A stretch of 33,848 nucleotides of DNA. Origin: Rickettsia typhi (lineage in GTDB: Bacteria; Pseudomonadota; Alphaproteobacteria; Rickettsiales; JABSSG01). The position numbers and the translations under genes are program-made. Position 1 is the stretch's first letter. Each line of letters starts with the position of its first letter. The stretch is from assembly GCA_945877755.1 (NCBI GenBank), contig CAMCSP010000005.1, positions 1-33,848 of the forward strand, given 5' to 3'. Positions 1 through 6,409 of this stretch are shown here, piece after piece. Below the pieces are notes generated by a model. The model was not told where the DNA came from and made no database searches. It worked only from the letters and a program-made list of their open reading frames with translations.

Positions 1-93
1 AGGCCAACGTACCAGACTCAAATATTCTAAACACGACTCTTCAGTTGGAAACATATCCATTAATTCAATCAAATTTGACGGTTTAATATTCAT
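1..93 (-). CDS. IS1595-family transposase, N-terminal fragment (runs off window start)
   Basis: Reading the minus strand from an ATG at 93 gives an uninterrupted 31-codon frame to the window edge. It contains FPTEESCLEYLSLVRWP, which matches the start of IS1595/ISXO2-like transposases, where a similar segment precedes the N-terminal zinc-ribbon and the DDE-type catalytic core. Only this N-terminal piece is inside the window, so completeness of the transposase cannot be judged. It is absent from the ORF track because it is partial. The family assignment rests on recognising this short motif. Confidence 0.6.
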   Translation of the reverse strand, partial: MNIKPSNLIELMDMFPTEESCLEYLSLVRWP

Positions 94-204
94 AATAACC
101 AATACTACATGTAGTAGCTAGTGGAGTCAACTGCATAGCCAGGTAAAACATTATGGGATGCACAAATAGGAGGGTTCTTGCCCAATAATATTAATGAGTA
201 AGTT
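94..204. other. Likely outer end of the IS1595-type element plus spacer
   Basis: This stretch lies upstream of the transposase start and should contain the insertion sequence terminus. A perfect 12-bp palindrome (actacatgtagt) lies at about 103-114, followed by gtcaactgcatagcc, which resembles a terminal inverted repeat. The exact end cannot be fixed without the other end of the element. No gene is seen here. Confidence 0.3.
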
Positions 205-1143
205 ATGAAGCATATTGAAGTTGTTCAGTATAATGATGATTGGCCAAAAATGTTTGAACAGGAAGCTGCTTCAATAAAACAAGCGCTTGGCAATAATTGT
301 ATAGAAATTCATCATGTTGGTTCTACGTCTATTCCCGGCTTATCTGCAAAACCTATTATTGATATAATTGCAGTTACTAAAGTTCCAGAAAACACCATAG
401 AACCTCTAAAATCGTTAGGATTTGAATATAAAGGAGAATATAATATTCCAATGCATTTTGGATTTAATAAGAAAGAAGATACACAGGTTAATCTTCATGT
501 TTATGAACAAGGCAATCCAGAAATTAAACTCAATATTTTGTTTAGAGATTACTTGCGTGCGCATCCTGAAGCATGTCAGGAATATGCTGAACTAAAAAAT
601 AATCTGCTTTCGCAAAAACCTTCATATGAAAAAAATAATCGTTTAGTTACCGGATATAATATGGGCAAAGATGCTTTTATTAGAAATATATTAGATAAAG
701 CAGGATTTAATGAAATTAGAATGGTGCGCTGTGCCCATTATCATGATTGGGAAGAATATCACCGGATTTGTGAAGAGCAAATATTTAGTCCAATCAATGT
801 GGTTTATAATCGTAATCATTCAAATTTTAATTCGGAAAATCATTATCATTATGTGCTATATAAAGGTACAAAAATTGTTTCTATTGCTCATATAGAATTT
901 CTGAATGCAAATGAGGTTGCTATTAGAGCTTTTGCAACTGATTATCCGTATAAGGACCATCATTACGGTTCGCATATGATGGAATTTCTAGAAAAATGGA
1001 TAAAGTATCATGGGCAGAATATTATTAGAGTCCATGCGCGCTTAAGTGCAGAGAAATTTTATCGAAAACTCGGATATGTTGAAATGGATTTTAACGACCT
1101 ATCTCTTTCAAAGAGTTTTATTAATTTAGGCAAGAATCTATAA
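205..1143 (+). CDS. GrpB-family protein fused to a GNAT acetyltransferase
   Basis: The N-terminal ~165 residues are a GrpB/UPF0157 domain, a nucleotidyltransferase-like fold. Its signature HVGSTSIPGLSAKPIIDI is at about residues 37-54. The C-terminal part (~170-305) looks like a GNAT N-acetyltransferase: it has the order beta strand (KIVSIAHIEFL), an acetyl-CoA-loop-like region (YKDHHYGSHMMEFLEKW) and the typical C-terminal AEKFYRKLGYVEMDF. One continuous frame links the two. GrpB proteins have been linked to dephospho-CoA-related nucleotidyl chemistry by family, but the substrate here is unknown, as is the acetylation target. The start ATG has no clear Shine-Dalgarno sequence. The gene sits beside an insertion sequence edge and is not obviously in an operon. 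The domain calls are fairly sure; the function is open. Confidence 0.8.
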   Translation: MKHIEVVQYNDDWPKMFEQEAASIKQALGNNCIEIHHVGSTSIPGLSAKPIIDIIAVTKVPENTIEPLKSLGFEYKGEYNIPMHFGFNKKEDTQVNLHVYEQGNPEIKLNILFRDYLRAHPEACQEYAELKNNLLSQKPSYEKNNRLVTGYNMGKDAFIRNILDKAGFNEIRMVRCAHYHDWEEYHRICEEQIFSPINVVYNRNHSNFNSENHYHYVLYKGTKIVSIAHIEFLNANEVAIRAFATDYPYKDHHYGSHMMEFLEKWIKYHGQNIIRVHARLSAEKFYRKLGYVEMDFNDLSLSKSFINLGKNL

Positions 1144-1296
1144 GTATTTAACTTAGTTATTATAAAGTTGTAGTAGCAATAAAACTAGTTTATAAGCTTC
1201 CAAAGTAAGTTGAGAAAAATGCATAATGGTTTTGTTGAGTACGAAATTAGCCATGGCATTGATGTAAATTATAAATAATTTTTTAGAAGGTGTTTT

Positions 1297-1971
1297 ATGA
1301 AAATAGAAAGTTTTAATTTTCTAGATGAGTCTAGAGACAGGTTAATTCCAGTTGCTCTTTATTTTCATGAAGAAAGAAAGCATACTAAAAAAATTCCAGT
1401 AGTGCTTTTGAATCATGGGTCTGGATCATTTTATACTCGTTATTCATATCTTGCTGACTTTCTTGCTGATAAAGGTTATGCAGTAATTAGTATTCAACAC
1501 GATCTTATTGAGGATGAACCGATTACATTGCCAAAATTTAATGAAGGAATAGTAAAAGAAATTCGTAAACCTATATGGGAAATGTGGATTGCCAACATGT
1601 CATATGTGATAAAGGAGTTTAAAAAAATTATGCCAGATTTTGATCTAGATAGACTTACATTATTGGGTCATTCGACTGGCGGGGATGTTATTATGTATTT
1701 TGCTGAAAAATATCCTGATATGGTTGCTGATCTCATTTCATTAGATGGGCTCCGTTGTCCCTTTCCAAGGAATATTAAATCACGAGTTCTAATGTTTTTA
1801 GCAAATGACACGATAACAGATCAAGGAGTGATTCCCAATAATAATGAAAAGCATCAGTTGGATATACAAACCGTAAAGCTTAATGCAAAACATCGAGAAT
1901 ATTCAGATCGAGGGTCTGATAATATTAAGCAGGAGGTGATATCAATTGTTGGCAAATTCCTGCATCTTTAG
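1297..1971 (+). CDS. Alpha/beta hydrolase (serine hydrolase)
   Basis: This is a 224-residue single-domain alpha/beta hydrolase. An oxyanion-loop-type motif LLNHGSGS is at 37-44. The nucleophile elbow GHSTGGD is at 124-130, with Ser126 as the probable nucleophile. Asp171 (LANDT) and His199 (AKHRE) are in suitable positions for the other two triad members. No signal peptide is visible, so it is probably cytoplasmic. AGAAGG lies just before the ATG as a good ribosome binding site. The substrate cannot be told: family members include esterases, lipases and peptidases. The gene converges with the thiamine operon, and the spacer between them holds a dispersed repeat. Confidence 0.75.
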   Translation: MKIESFNFLDESRDRLIPVALYFHEERKHTKKIPVVLLNHGSGSFYTRYSYLADFLADKGYAVISIQHDLIEDEPITLPKFNEGIVKEIRKPIWEMWIANMSYVIKEFKKIMPDFDLDRLTLLGHSTGGDVIMYFAEKYPDMVADLISLDGLRCPFPRNIKSRVLMFLANDTITDQGVIPNNNEKHQLDIQTVKLNAKHREYSDRGSDNIKQEVISIVGKFLHL

Positions 1972-1994
1972 CTCATACTGAGTCGTAATCTTTA

Positions 1995-2089
1995 TATCAG
2001 GTTGTCGAACTTCGAGTTCTACGGTGCTCAGCTACTAAAGTGTAGGCTCCGCTTCTCGACTACTTGTTCTACTACTGCTATTTTGATTG
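1995..2089. repeat. Dispersed 95-bp repeat, copy 1
   Basis: The 95 bases from tatcaggttgtcgaacttcg to ctattttgattg recur at 23356-23450 with no gaps and 12 mismatches by my count (83 of 95 identical). This copy lies between two convergent genes. It is GC-richer than its surroundings and has no long ORF on either strand. The flanks do not match over any distance, so this is a discrete short element rather than a gene duplication. Confidence 0.85.
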
Positions 2090-2122
2090 CAGCTCAGTAT
2101 CAATTTCATCCAATCAAAGAGT

Positions 2123-2767
2123 TTATTTGATATCATCAAATATTGCTAAATTATATGCATCATTCCAGAAATGCCATTCCAAGCAGGTGCTTTTATAAAA
2201 AACATCTAGCATTTTTTCACGTATTTCATTAGTGGTGTTTTCACCTAGTTCATCAAAAATTTTAATTACTACGTCAACTGATCCACTGAAAGATTCACTT
2301 GAGTAATTTTTAATCCAATTGGTATAAGTATTATTGTTAACTGAATTTTTAGAGATTGATAACCCAACTTCTCGGTATGCCCAAAAGCAGGGCAATAATG
2401 CTGCAACTGCTAATTCTACTGGTTCAGTTGCACAAATACTTACTAAATAACTAGTGAAGCTTATTGTTGTCGGAGCAATTAATCCCGTTTTTATTACACC
2501 TGGATTTTTAGCAAAAATTCCTTTTCCGGCAGCAAAACAATTATTAGCATGTTGAAGAAATATAGGTGCATATTCTGATTTAATTTTTGCTGCAATAATG
2601 GAGTTGCACCTGCCAAAATCATGTAGCCAAAGACTATCTTGTTCAATGTAATAAGAAAATCTGTTATGAGCTAATGTCCCACGCGCCATTTCTTGATTGA
2701 ATGGATGCGAAGTAGCTGCATTAATAACGCTTACTGATTTTTGCCATGCTTGTTCAGATAATTTCAT
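2123..2767 (-). CDS. tenA: TenA-family aminopyrimidine aminohydrolase / thiaminase II
   Basis: The 214-residue protein is the usual length for TenA. It carries the family's active-site pattern: Asp44 in EQDSLWL, Cys127 with Tyr131 and Glu133 in PCFWAYREVG, and Glu197 in LEWHFWNDAY. Cys at position 127 places it in the TenA_C class rather than the TenA_E class. Known members hydrolyse degraded thiamine (formylaminopyrimidine or aminopyrimidine) to HMP, or thiamine to HMP plus thiazole. It is the last gene of the riboswitch-led operon, and its ATG overlaps the stop of the HAD gene by 4 bp, so translation is probably coupled. No HMP kinase (ThiD) or ThiE is in the window, so the use of the HMP product depends on genes elsewhere. 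Confidence 0.88.
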   Translation of the reverse strand: MKLSEQAWQKSVSVINAATSHPFNQEMARGTLAHNRFSYYIEQDSLWLHDFGRCNSIIAAKIKSEYAPIFLQHANNCFAAGKGIFAKNPGVIKTGLIAPTTISFTSYLVSICATEPVELAVAALLPCFWAYREVGLSISKNSVNNNTYTNWIKNYSSESFSGSVDVVIKIFDELGENTTNEIREKMLDVFYKSTCLEWHFWNDAYNLAIFDDIK

Positions 2768-3492
2768 AAAGACCTCGATTTATTATTAATTACATTGTCT
2801 AGTATTATTCCAACTTCACTTAGGTTAGTTACGGTAATATCTGGTTTTACTTCTGGTCTTGGGTTTCCTACTAAAATAGACGTGCAACCAGCAGCTTTTG
2901 CTGAAGTCACGTCTCCTGGAGTGTCTCCTAGATATAATATTGATCTGCTAGGAGCAATGCCGATAGAGTTTAGAGCTTCTATTAGCAAATCTGGACTAGG
3001 CTTAAGATGCTGATCATTTTTTGAACCAATAACAACCGAAAAATAATCACTAAGTCCAAGTATTTCAATCTCTTTTACAAGTAAGTTATGATCTAGATTA
3101 CTTACAACTCCTTGTGGTAATCTATAATCTTTTATTCTTTTGATTAGTTCCTCAGCACCTGGTATTAGATTACTTCTTGAGAGAGGGTGTGTAGAAAAAT
3201 GATGACGAAAGGCCTCAAGCGCCTCTTCTGTTTTTGTTTGGCATTGCATGGTTCGTGTAAAAGTATCACGAATGGATTTTGAGTCTGCTAGAGACTGCAT
3301 TTTTGGATGACCAAACATAAACAATACTTCGTTTATACTATTAAGAAATTGATTTCCTCGAAACTCCATCAAAGTTCCGTCCCAGTCGTAAAATACCCCA
3401 GTTATGCCATTTGACAAAGAACGAGTGGTGGTTACAGTTTGTAAGTACCTAGGAGTAAAATTCATTTGTAAGTGTCTGGGAGTAATTTTCAT
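2764..3492 (-). CDS. HAD-superfamily phosphatase, candidate thiamine monophosphate phosphatase
   Basis: This is a subfamily IA HAD hydrolase with all four motifs: DWDGTL (nucleophile Asp36, acid/base Asp38), Ser131 in VVSNLD, Lys164 in LKPSP, and GDTPGD (Asp190/Asp194). A helical cap fills the space between motifs I and II. It overlaps thiamine pyrophosphokinase upstream and tenA downstream by 4 bp each. A TenA-HAD fusion in plants (TH2) is a TMP phosphatase, so the same reaction (TMP to thiamine) is the best guess here; it would supply the substrate of the neighbouring TPK. The N-terminus is unusual: the first 18 residues are a near-duplicate pair (MKITPRHLQ / MNFTPRYLQ), so initiation at Met10 is possible. 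The HAD assignment is certain; substrate specificity is inferred from context. Confidence 0.85.
   Translation of the reverse strand: MKITPRHLQMNFTPRYLQTVTTTRSLSNGITGVFYDWDGTLMEFRGNQFLNSINEVLFMFGHPKMQSLADSKSIRDTFTRTMQCQTKTEEALEAFRHHFSTHPLSRSNLIPGAEELIKRIKDYRLPQGVVSNLDHNLLVKEIEILGLSDYFSVVIGSKNDQHLKPSPDLLIEALNSIGIAPSRSILYLGDTPGDVTSAKAAGCTSILVGNPRPEVKPDITVTNLSEVGIILDNVINNKSRSL
3439..3492 (-). repeat. 27-bp tandem duplication at the start of the HAD gene
   Basis: Bases 3492-3466 and 3465-3439 (minus strand) are two consecutive 27-bp units, each beginning ATGAA and ending CTTACAA, with five mismatches. Each unit is exactly nine codons and starts with ATG, so the gene has two in-frame candidate starts. 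Confidence 0.8.
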
Positions 3493-4127
3493 AATGAGCC
3501 CATATCCTCAATGGTTTCGGTGTAGATCATCACCAATAATTTTCCTTCAAGAACTTCTATAGTAATATTTTCTGAAACAGTTCTGTTAAAGCAGGAATTA
3601 TTTCCTGGAAATTGTAATGTTTCATCATTTAATTCCCATTTTAAACCTAAAGTTCTAACTTTTGCCTTTGTCATAGCTAGTAGTGATATTTTAGTATTTG
3701 GCGTTAAAACCAAATTAGAGACAGTATGTCCTTTTAAGACATAGCCAATTAATGGCGGAGAATAGAAGGAGCATTCATTTTCGGCGATGATATTGATATT
3801 GTATAAAATATGATCGATAAACCCGCCACCAATACCAAATACAATAGTAGGTAATAATTGATTTTGAGCAAGATAGTGTAATGCTTTCTGGAAATCTGAC
3901 TGATCTTGATTAGGCAAATAAATTATTTTTCTGTCTGGGTGGTTATCACGTTCAATACTATCGAGATCGCCAATGATTATAGATGGTTCTATTCCGATCT
4001 TTAGCAATTTATCAGCAGCACCATCAGTCGCAACAATTACTTTATCTTCAGTAAAGAAGTGACTGGTTGGCAAGTCGCCGTTCAAGCATAAAATGGATTT
4101 GGCATTTTGATAACATTTAAGTGGCAT
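3489..4127 (-). CDS. Thiamine pyrophosphokinase
   Basis: The enzyme transfers pyrophosphate from ATP to thiamine, giving thiamine pyrophosphate. Of the 212 residues, the N-terminal catalytic half carries the family motifs ATDGAADKLL (33-42), IIGDLDSI (51-58) and NQDQSDFQKAL (73-83). The C-terminal half looks like the beta-rich thiamine-binding domain (GHTVSNLVLTPNTKISLL). Length fits single-function bacterial TPKs (ThiN/TPK1-like). The ATG overlaps the end of the upstream PQ-loop gene by 11 bp, and its own stop overlaps the HAD start by 4 bp, so the four genes form one tight transcript under the TPP riboswitch. Its presence means the organism uses unphosphorylated thiamine, consistent with salvage rather than a ThiL-type de novo route. 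Confidence 0.88.
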   Translation of the reverse strand: MPLKCYQNAKSILCLNGDLPTSHFFTEDKVIVATDGAADKLLKIGIEPSIIIGDLDSIERDNHPDRKIIYLPNQDQSDFQKALHYLAQNQLLPTIVFGIGGGFIDHILYNINIIAENECSFYSPPLIGYVLKGHTVSNLVLTPNTKISLLAMTKAKVRTLGLKWELNDETLQFPGNNSCFNRTVSENITIEVLEGKLLVMIYTETIEDMGSL

Positions 4128-4377
4128 CGTAATATCTTTTTTGAAATATAGATATCAAGATAGTTATTAAGCCAACTACATTACTATAAATAACAAAATC
4201 GGCACCTGTATATAGACCATAAACAATCCATGATATGGAGCAGCCAAGAAAGTTGTATAGCATGACTTTTGATATATCATGTGCTGATTTTGTTTTGTAA
4301 GTTTTGTAGATTTGTGGAATAAATCCAACAAAAGAAGTAATGGTGGCTATAATACCAAATAGATCAACTATGTTCAC
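4117..4377 (-). CDS. SemiSWEET / PQ-loop membrane protein, candidate thiamine transporter
   Basis: This is a small three-helix protein of the SemiSWEET (MtN3/PQ-loop) family. Helix 1 carries the signature FVGFIPQIYKTYKTKSAHDIS, helix 2 is VMLYNFLGCSISWIVYGLY, and helix 3 is FVIYSNVVGLITILISIF. Characterised SemiSWEETs work as dimers and move sugars. Here the gene is the first cistron behind a TPP riboswitch and overlaps thiamine pyrophosphokinase, so thiamine or a precursor is the more likely cargo. The PnuT thiamine transporters have a related 3-helix-repeat architecture. I place the start at GTG 4377, not at the ATG 4395 of the ORF track. The latter lies inside the conserved riboswitch 3' region, while GGAGGGAGAT sits directly before the GTG as ribosome binding site. 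The result is 86 residues, normal for the family. Confidence 0.85.
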   Translation of the reverse strand: MNIVDLFGIIATITSFVGFIPQIYKTYKTKSAHDISKVMLYNFLGCSISWIVYGLYTGADFVIYSNVVGLITILISIFQKRYYDAT

Positions 4378-4380
4378 ATC

Positions 4381-4463
4381 TCCCTCCGCTAGCATTAACT
4401 AGATCAAGTTGTAAGGGTATTTCTCAGCTGAAAAAGTAAATTCTAAATCAGCACCCCTGGTGA
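4381..4463 (-). promoter_or_regulatory. TPP riboswitch (THI element)
   Basis: On the minus strand the conserved blocks appear in order: ACCAGGGGTGCTGA, then GCTGAGAAATACCC, then AACTTGATCTAGTTAATGCTAGCGGAGGGA. These match the THI-box consensus (GGGGUGC, CUGAGA, ACCC, CCUGAUCU-GAUAAUGCCAGCG-AGGGA) almost base for base. The Shine-Dalgarno sequence of the PQ-loop gene (GGAGGGA) is itself the 3' end of the aptamer, so TPP binding should block translation directly. No separate terminator hairpin is visible between the aptamer and the start codon. Confidence 0.95.
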
Positions 4464-4478
4464 ATTATTTTCAAGCTG

Positions 4479-4506
4479 ACTATACATTATGGCTGATTTT
4501 TGTCAA
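4479..4506 (-). promoter_or_regulatory. Sigma-70-type promoter of the thiamine operon
   Basis: On the minus strand, TTGACA (4506-4501) is followed after 16 bp by TATAGT (4484-4479). Transcription would start near 4472, a few bases upstream of the TPP riboswitch, so the leader is essentially the aptamer alone. Confidence 0.75.
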
Positions 4507-4603
4507 GAGCATTCTGTAGTTTAGATATTGTTATTAAAAATAATTGTGATTTTTGCTAAATGGTAGTACCAATAAATAAGATTTATTTTTATTTACTGAT
4601 TTC

Positions 4604-5794
4604 ATGAATAAGGTTTCGTTACCACCATTTTGGATTATCGCGTTTATTGCGGGGTTACCGTTATTTGCTGAAACGGCTTATACACCGTCATTGCCTGACA
4701 TTGCTTGCGCATTAAAAGTTTCAGAATCAATGGCTGAGTATACACTTACTGTATATATTTTTGGCATGGCTATTGGTATTCTTTTCTGGGGACATCTTTC
4801 TGATAGAATTGGACGAAAGCCTTGCATTTTAGGAGCCCTATGCTTTTTTATACTTGGTTGTGTAGGTTGTTATTTCTCTGAGTCAATTCACATTTTGATG
4901 TTCTTTAGACTTATTCAGGCATTCGGTGGGAGTGTAGGAAATGTACTCGCTCAATCTATTGCTAGAGATGCATTTCAAGGACCAGCTTTAGGAAAAGCAT
5001 ATTCTGTAGTTGCTAGTAGCGTAGCGCTTTTTCCGGCTATCGGTCCAGTTATTGGTGGCCATATAGCAGAGTATTTTGGGTGGTATGATATTTTTTTATT
5101 CCTTATAATTTTTGCACTAGTTTTGGGTTGGGCTGTAGTAAAAAAACTGCCTGAAACTCATGGAGTAAAAGATCAAAAGTCAATATCCTTTAAAGAAGTA
5201 TTGCCAATTATGCTAAAGGATAAAAAACTTATTGGCCTTGGATTATTGGTAGCTGCAAGTAATGGTTTGGGGTTTTGTTATTTTGCAGAAGCGCCATTTT
5301 ATTTAATGAATCTTCTTGGGTTGACCACTAGTGAATATGGTTTTACTTTTATCGCTATTGCTATTAGCGCTATGTTTGGTGGATTGTGTTCGGCAAAACT
5401 TCAAGATAATTATACGTCTAGGACTATTTTAGGATATGGGCTTTTATTGATATTGATTGCCGGCTTATCATTTAGCCTAATCATAATATATAATACAGAA
5501 ATTGAGCAAATGTCTAATCTTGCGCTAATTATTGTTGCGGTTACAGCGCAAATGATTTTTACTTTTAGTAGAGGCTTAGTTAATAGTAATGCTCTTGCAT
5601 TAGCCTTGGTCGATTACAAATGGTGCGTTGGCACGGCATCTAGCTTGTTTGGCTGTTTCTATTATTTCACTGTATCATTATTTACTTTGGGTATGGGGGC
5701 GTTACATAATGGAACATTGTTACCAATGCCACTATATTTCTTCGCAATTGGTTTGTTTATGATGTTGGTGAGGAGAATAACCATGCGTGGTTAA
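4604..5794 (+). CDS. MFS drug-resistance transporter, Bcr/CflA type
   Basis: This is a 396-residue major facilitator protein with about 12 hydrophobic segments. Its opening, YTPSLPDIACALKVSESMAEYTLTVYIFGMAIGILFWGHLSDRIGRKP, is diagnostic of the DHA1 Bcr/CflA group: motif D1 region, then motif A GHLSDRIGRKP between TM2 and TM3. Motif B/C-like residues follow (RLIQAFGGSVGNVLAQSIARD and ALFPAIGPVIGG). Such pumps export drugs and small metabolites by proton antiport. The gene is divergent from the riboswitch operon and converges on the next gene with only 9 bp between stop codons. No strong Shine-Dalgarno sequence precedes the ATG. The substrate cannot be predicted; a link with thiamine would be speculation from position only. 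Confidence 0.85.
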   Translation: MNKVSLPPFWIIAFIAGLPLFAETAYTPSLPDIACALKVSESMAEYTLTVYIFGMAIGILFWGHLSDRIGRKPCILGALCFFILGCVGCYFSESIHILMFFRLIQAFGGSVGNVLAQSIARDAFQGPALGKAYSVVASSVALFPAIGPVIGGHIAEYFGWYDIFLFLIIFALVLGWAVVKKLPETHGVKDQKSISFKEVLPIMLKDKKLIGLGLLVAASNGLGFCYFAEAPFYLMNLLGLTTSEYGFTFIAIAISAMFGGLCSAKLQDNYTSRTILGYGLLLILIAGLSFSLIIIYNTEIEQMSNLALIIVAVTAQMIFTFSRGLVNSNALALALVDYKWCVGTASSLFGCFYYFTVSLFTLGMGALHNGTLLPMPLYFFAIGLFMMLVRRITMRG

Positions 5795-5803
5795 CTCTTC
5801 TTA

Positions 5804-6301
5804 TTATTTCAACTCGGCTGTTTGGTTATGTTTTGCATGCTTATTTTCCTTTGCGCAACCTACATATAGGAAGTAAGAATTATTTTCAAAAGGATATGAC
5901 TTGAAATCTATCTGTGTTAGACCAAGTTCTTTTCGAATCAAATTTCTAAATTGATTTAAAATGATTAGATGAGACTCTCCTGATTCAGGATCACTTTTTT
6001 TATGAGAAAAAAATTCAGCAAATTTTTTAGAGATTTCTGGGTTATCAGTACATATAAGAAGTTTAGAAAAAGTAGCTCTGACATCTTCTATTTCGACTTT
6101 TTGCAAAAGCGCACCTTGTTTCTTAAAATAGTAAGAAGTTTGAGCATCTAAAATATTCAAGGCTTCTAGGAAAGCATCTTTCTTGACTTGTAATCTTGTT
6201 TCAAAGTTTTTTTGGGGAAAAGCTAGCGCATATGCAATAAAAACCATAATCAATGGTAGTAATCCTTGCATTAGCTGGGCAAAAGTTTGTAAGTATTCCA
6301 T
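5804..6301 (-). CDS. Unknown protein with one N-terminal membrane helix
   Basis: I do not recognise this 165-residue protein. It starts with one hydrophobic segment (about residues 13-30, QGLLPLIMVFIAYALAFP) followed by a mostly helical soluble part rich in Lys, Glu and Phe, with no clear motif. The anchor probably leaves the rest in the cytoplasm, as the following residues are basic (NFETRLQVKKD). A consensus promoter lies just upstream, which supports it as a real, independently transcribed gene. Its stop codon faces that of the MFS gene. Confidence 0.65.
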   Translation of the reverse strand: MEYLQTFAQLMQGLLPLIMVFIAYALAFPQKNFETRLQVKKDAFLEALNILDAQTSYYFKKQGALLQKVEIEDVRATFSKLLICTDNPEISKKFAEFFSHKKSDPESGESHLIILNQFRNLIRKELGLTQIDFKSYPFENNSYFLYVGCAKENKHAKHNQTAELK

Positions 6302-6349
6302 ATGCCACCTACTTTAATTAAAAAATAGACATTGGTATTACATTTAAAA

Positions 6350-6378
6350 TGTATAGCAGATTTTTGGGATAGTGTCAA
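6350..6378 (-). promoter_or_regulatory. Sigma-70-type promoter of the 5804-6301 gene
   Basis: On the minus strand, TTGACA (6378-6373) is followed after exactly 17 bp by TATACA (6355-6350). The predicted transcript starts about 40 bases before the ATG at 6301. It lies in the gap after def, so the membrane protein gene is not dependent on the def transcript. Confidence 0.75.
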
Positions 6379-6409
6379 GGAAGTCAGTATATTGTACCAT
6401 GCTAAGCGC

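Noticed and set aside
1219-1278. 19-codon ORF (MHNGFVEYEISHGIDVNYK) before the alpha/beta hydrolase gene
   Set aside because: It has no ribosome binding site and is too short to separate from chance; no recognised gene remnant.
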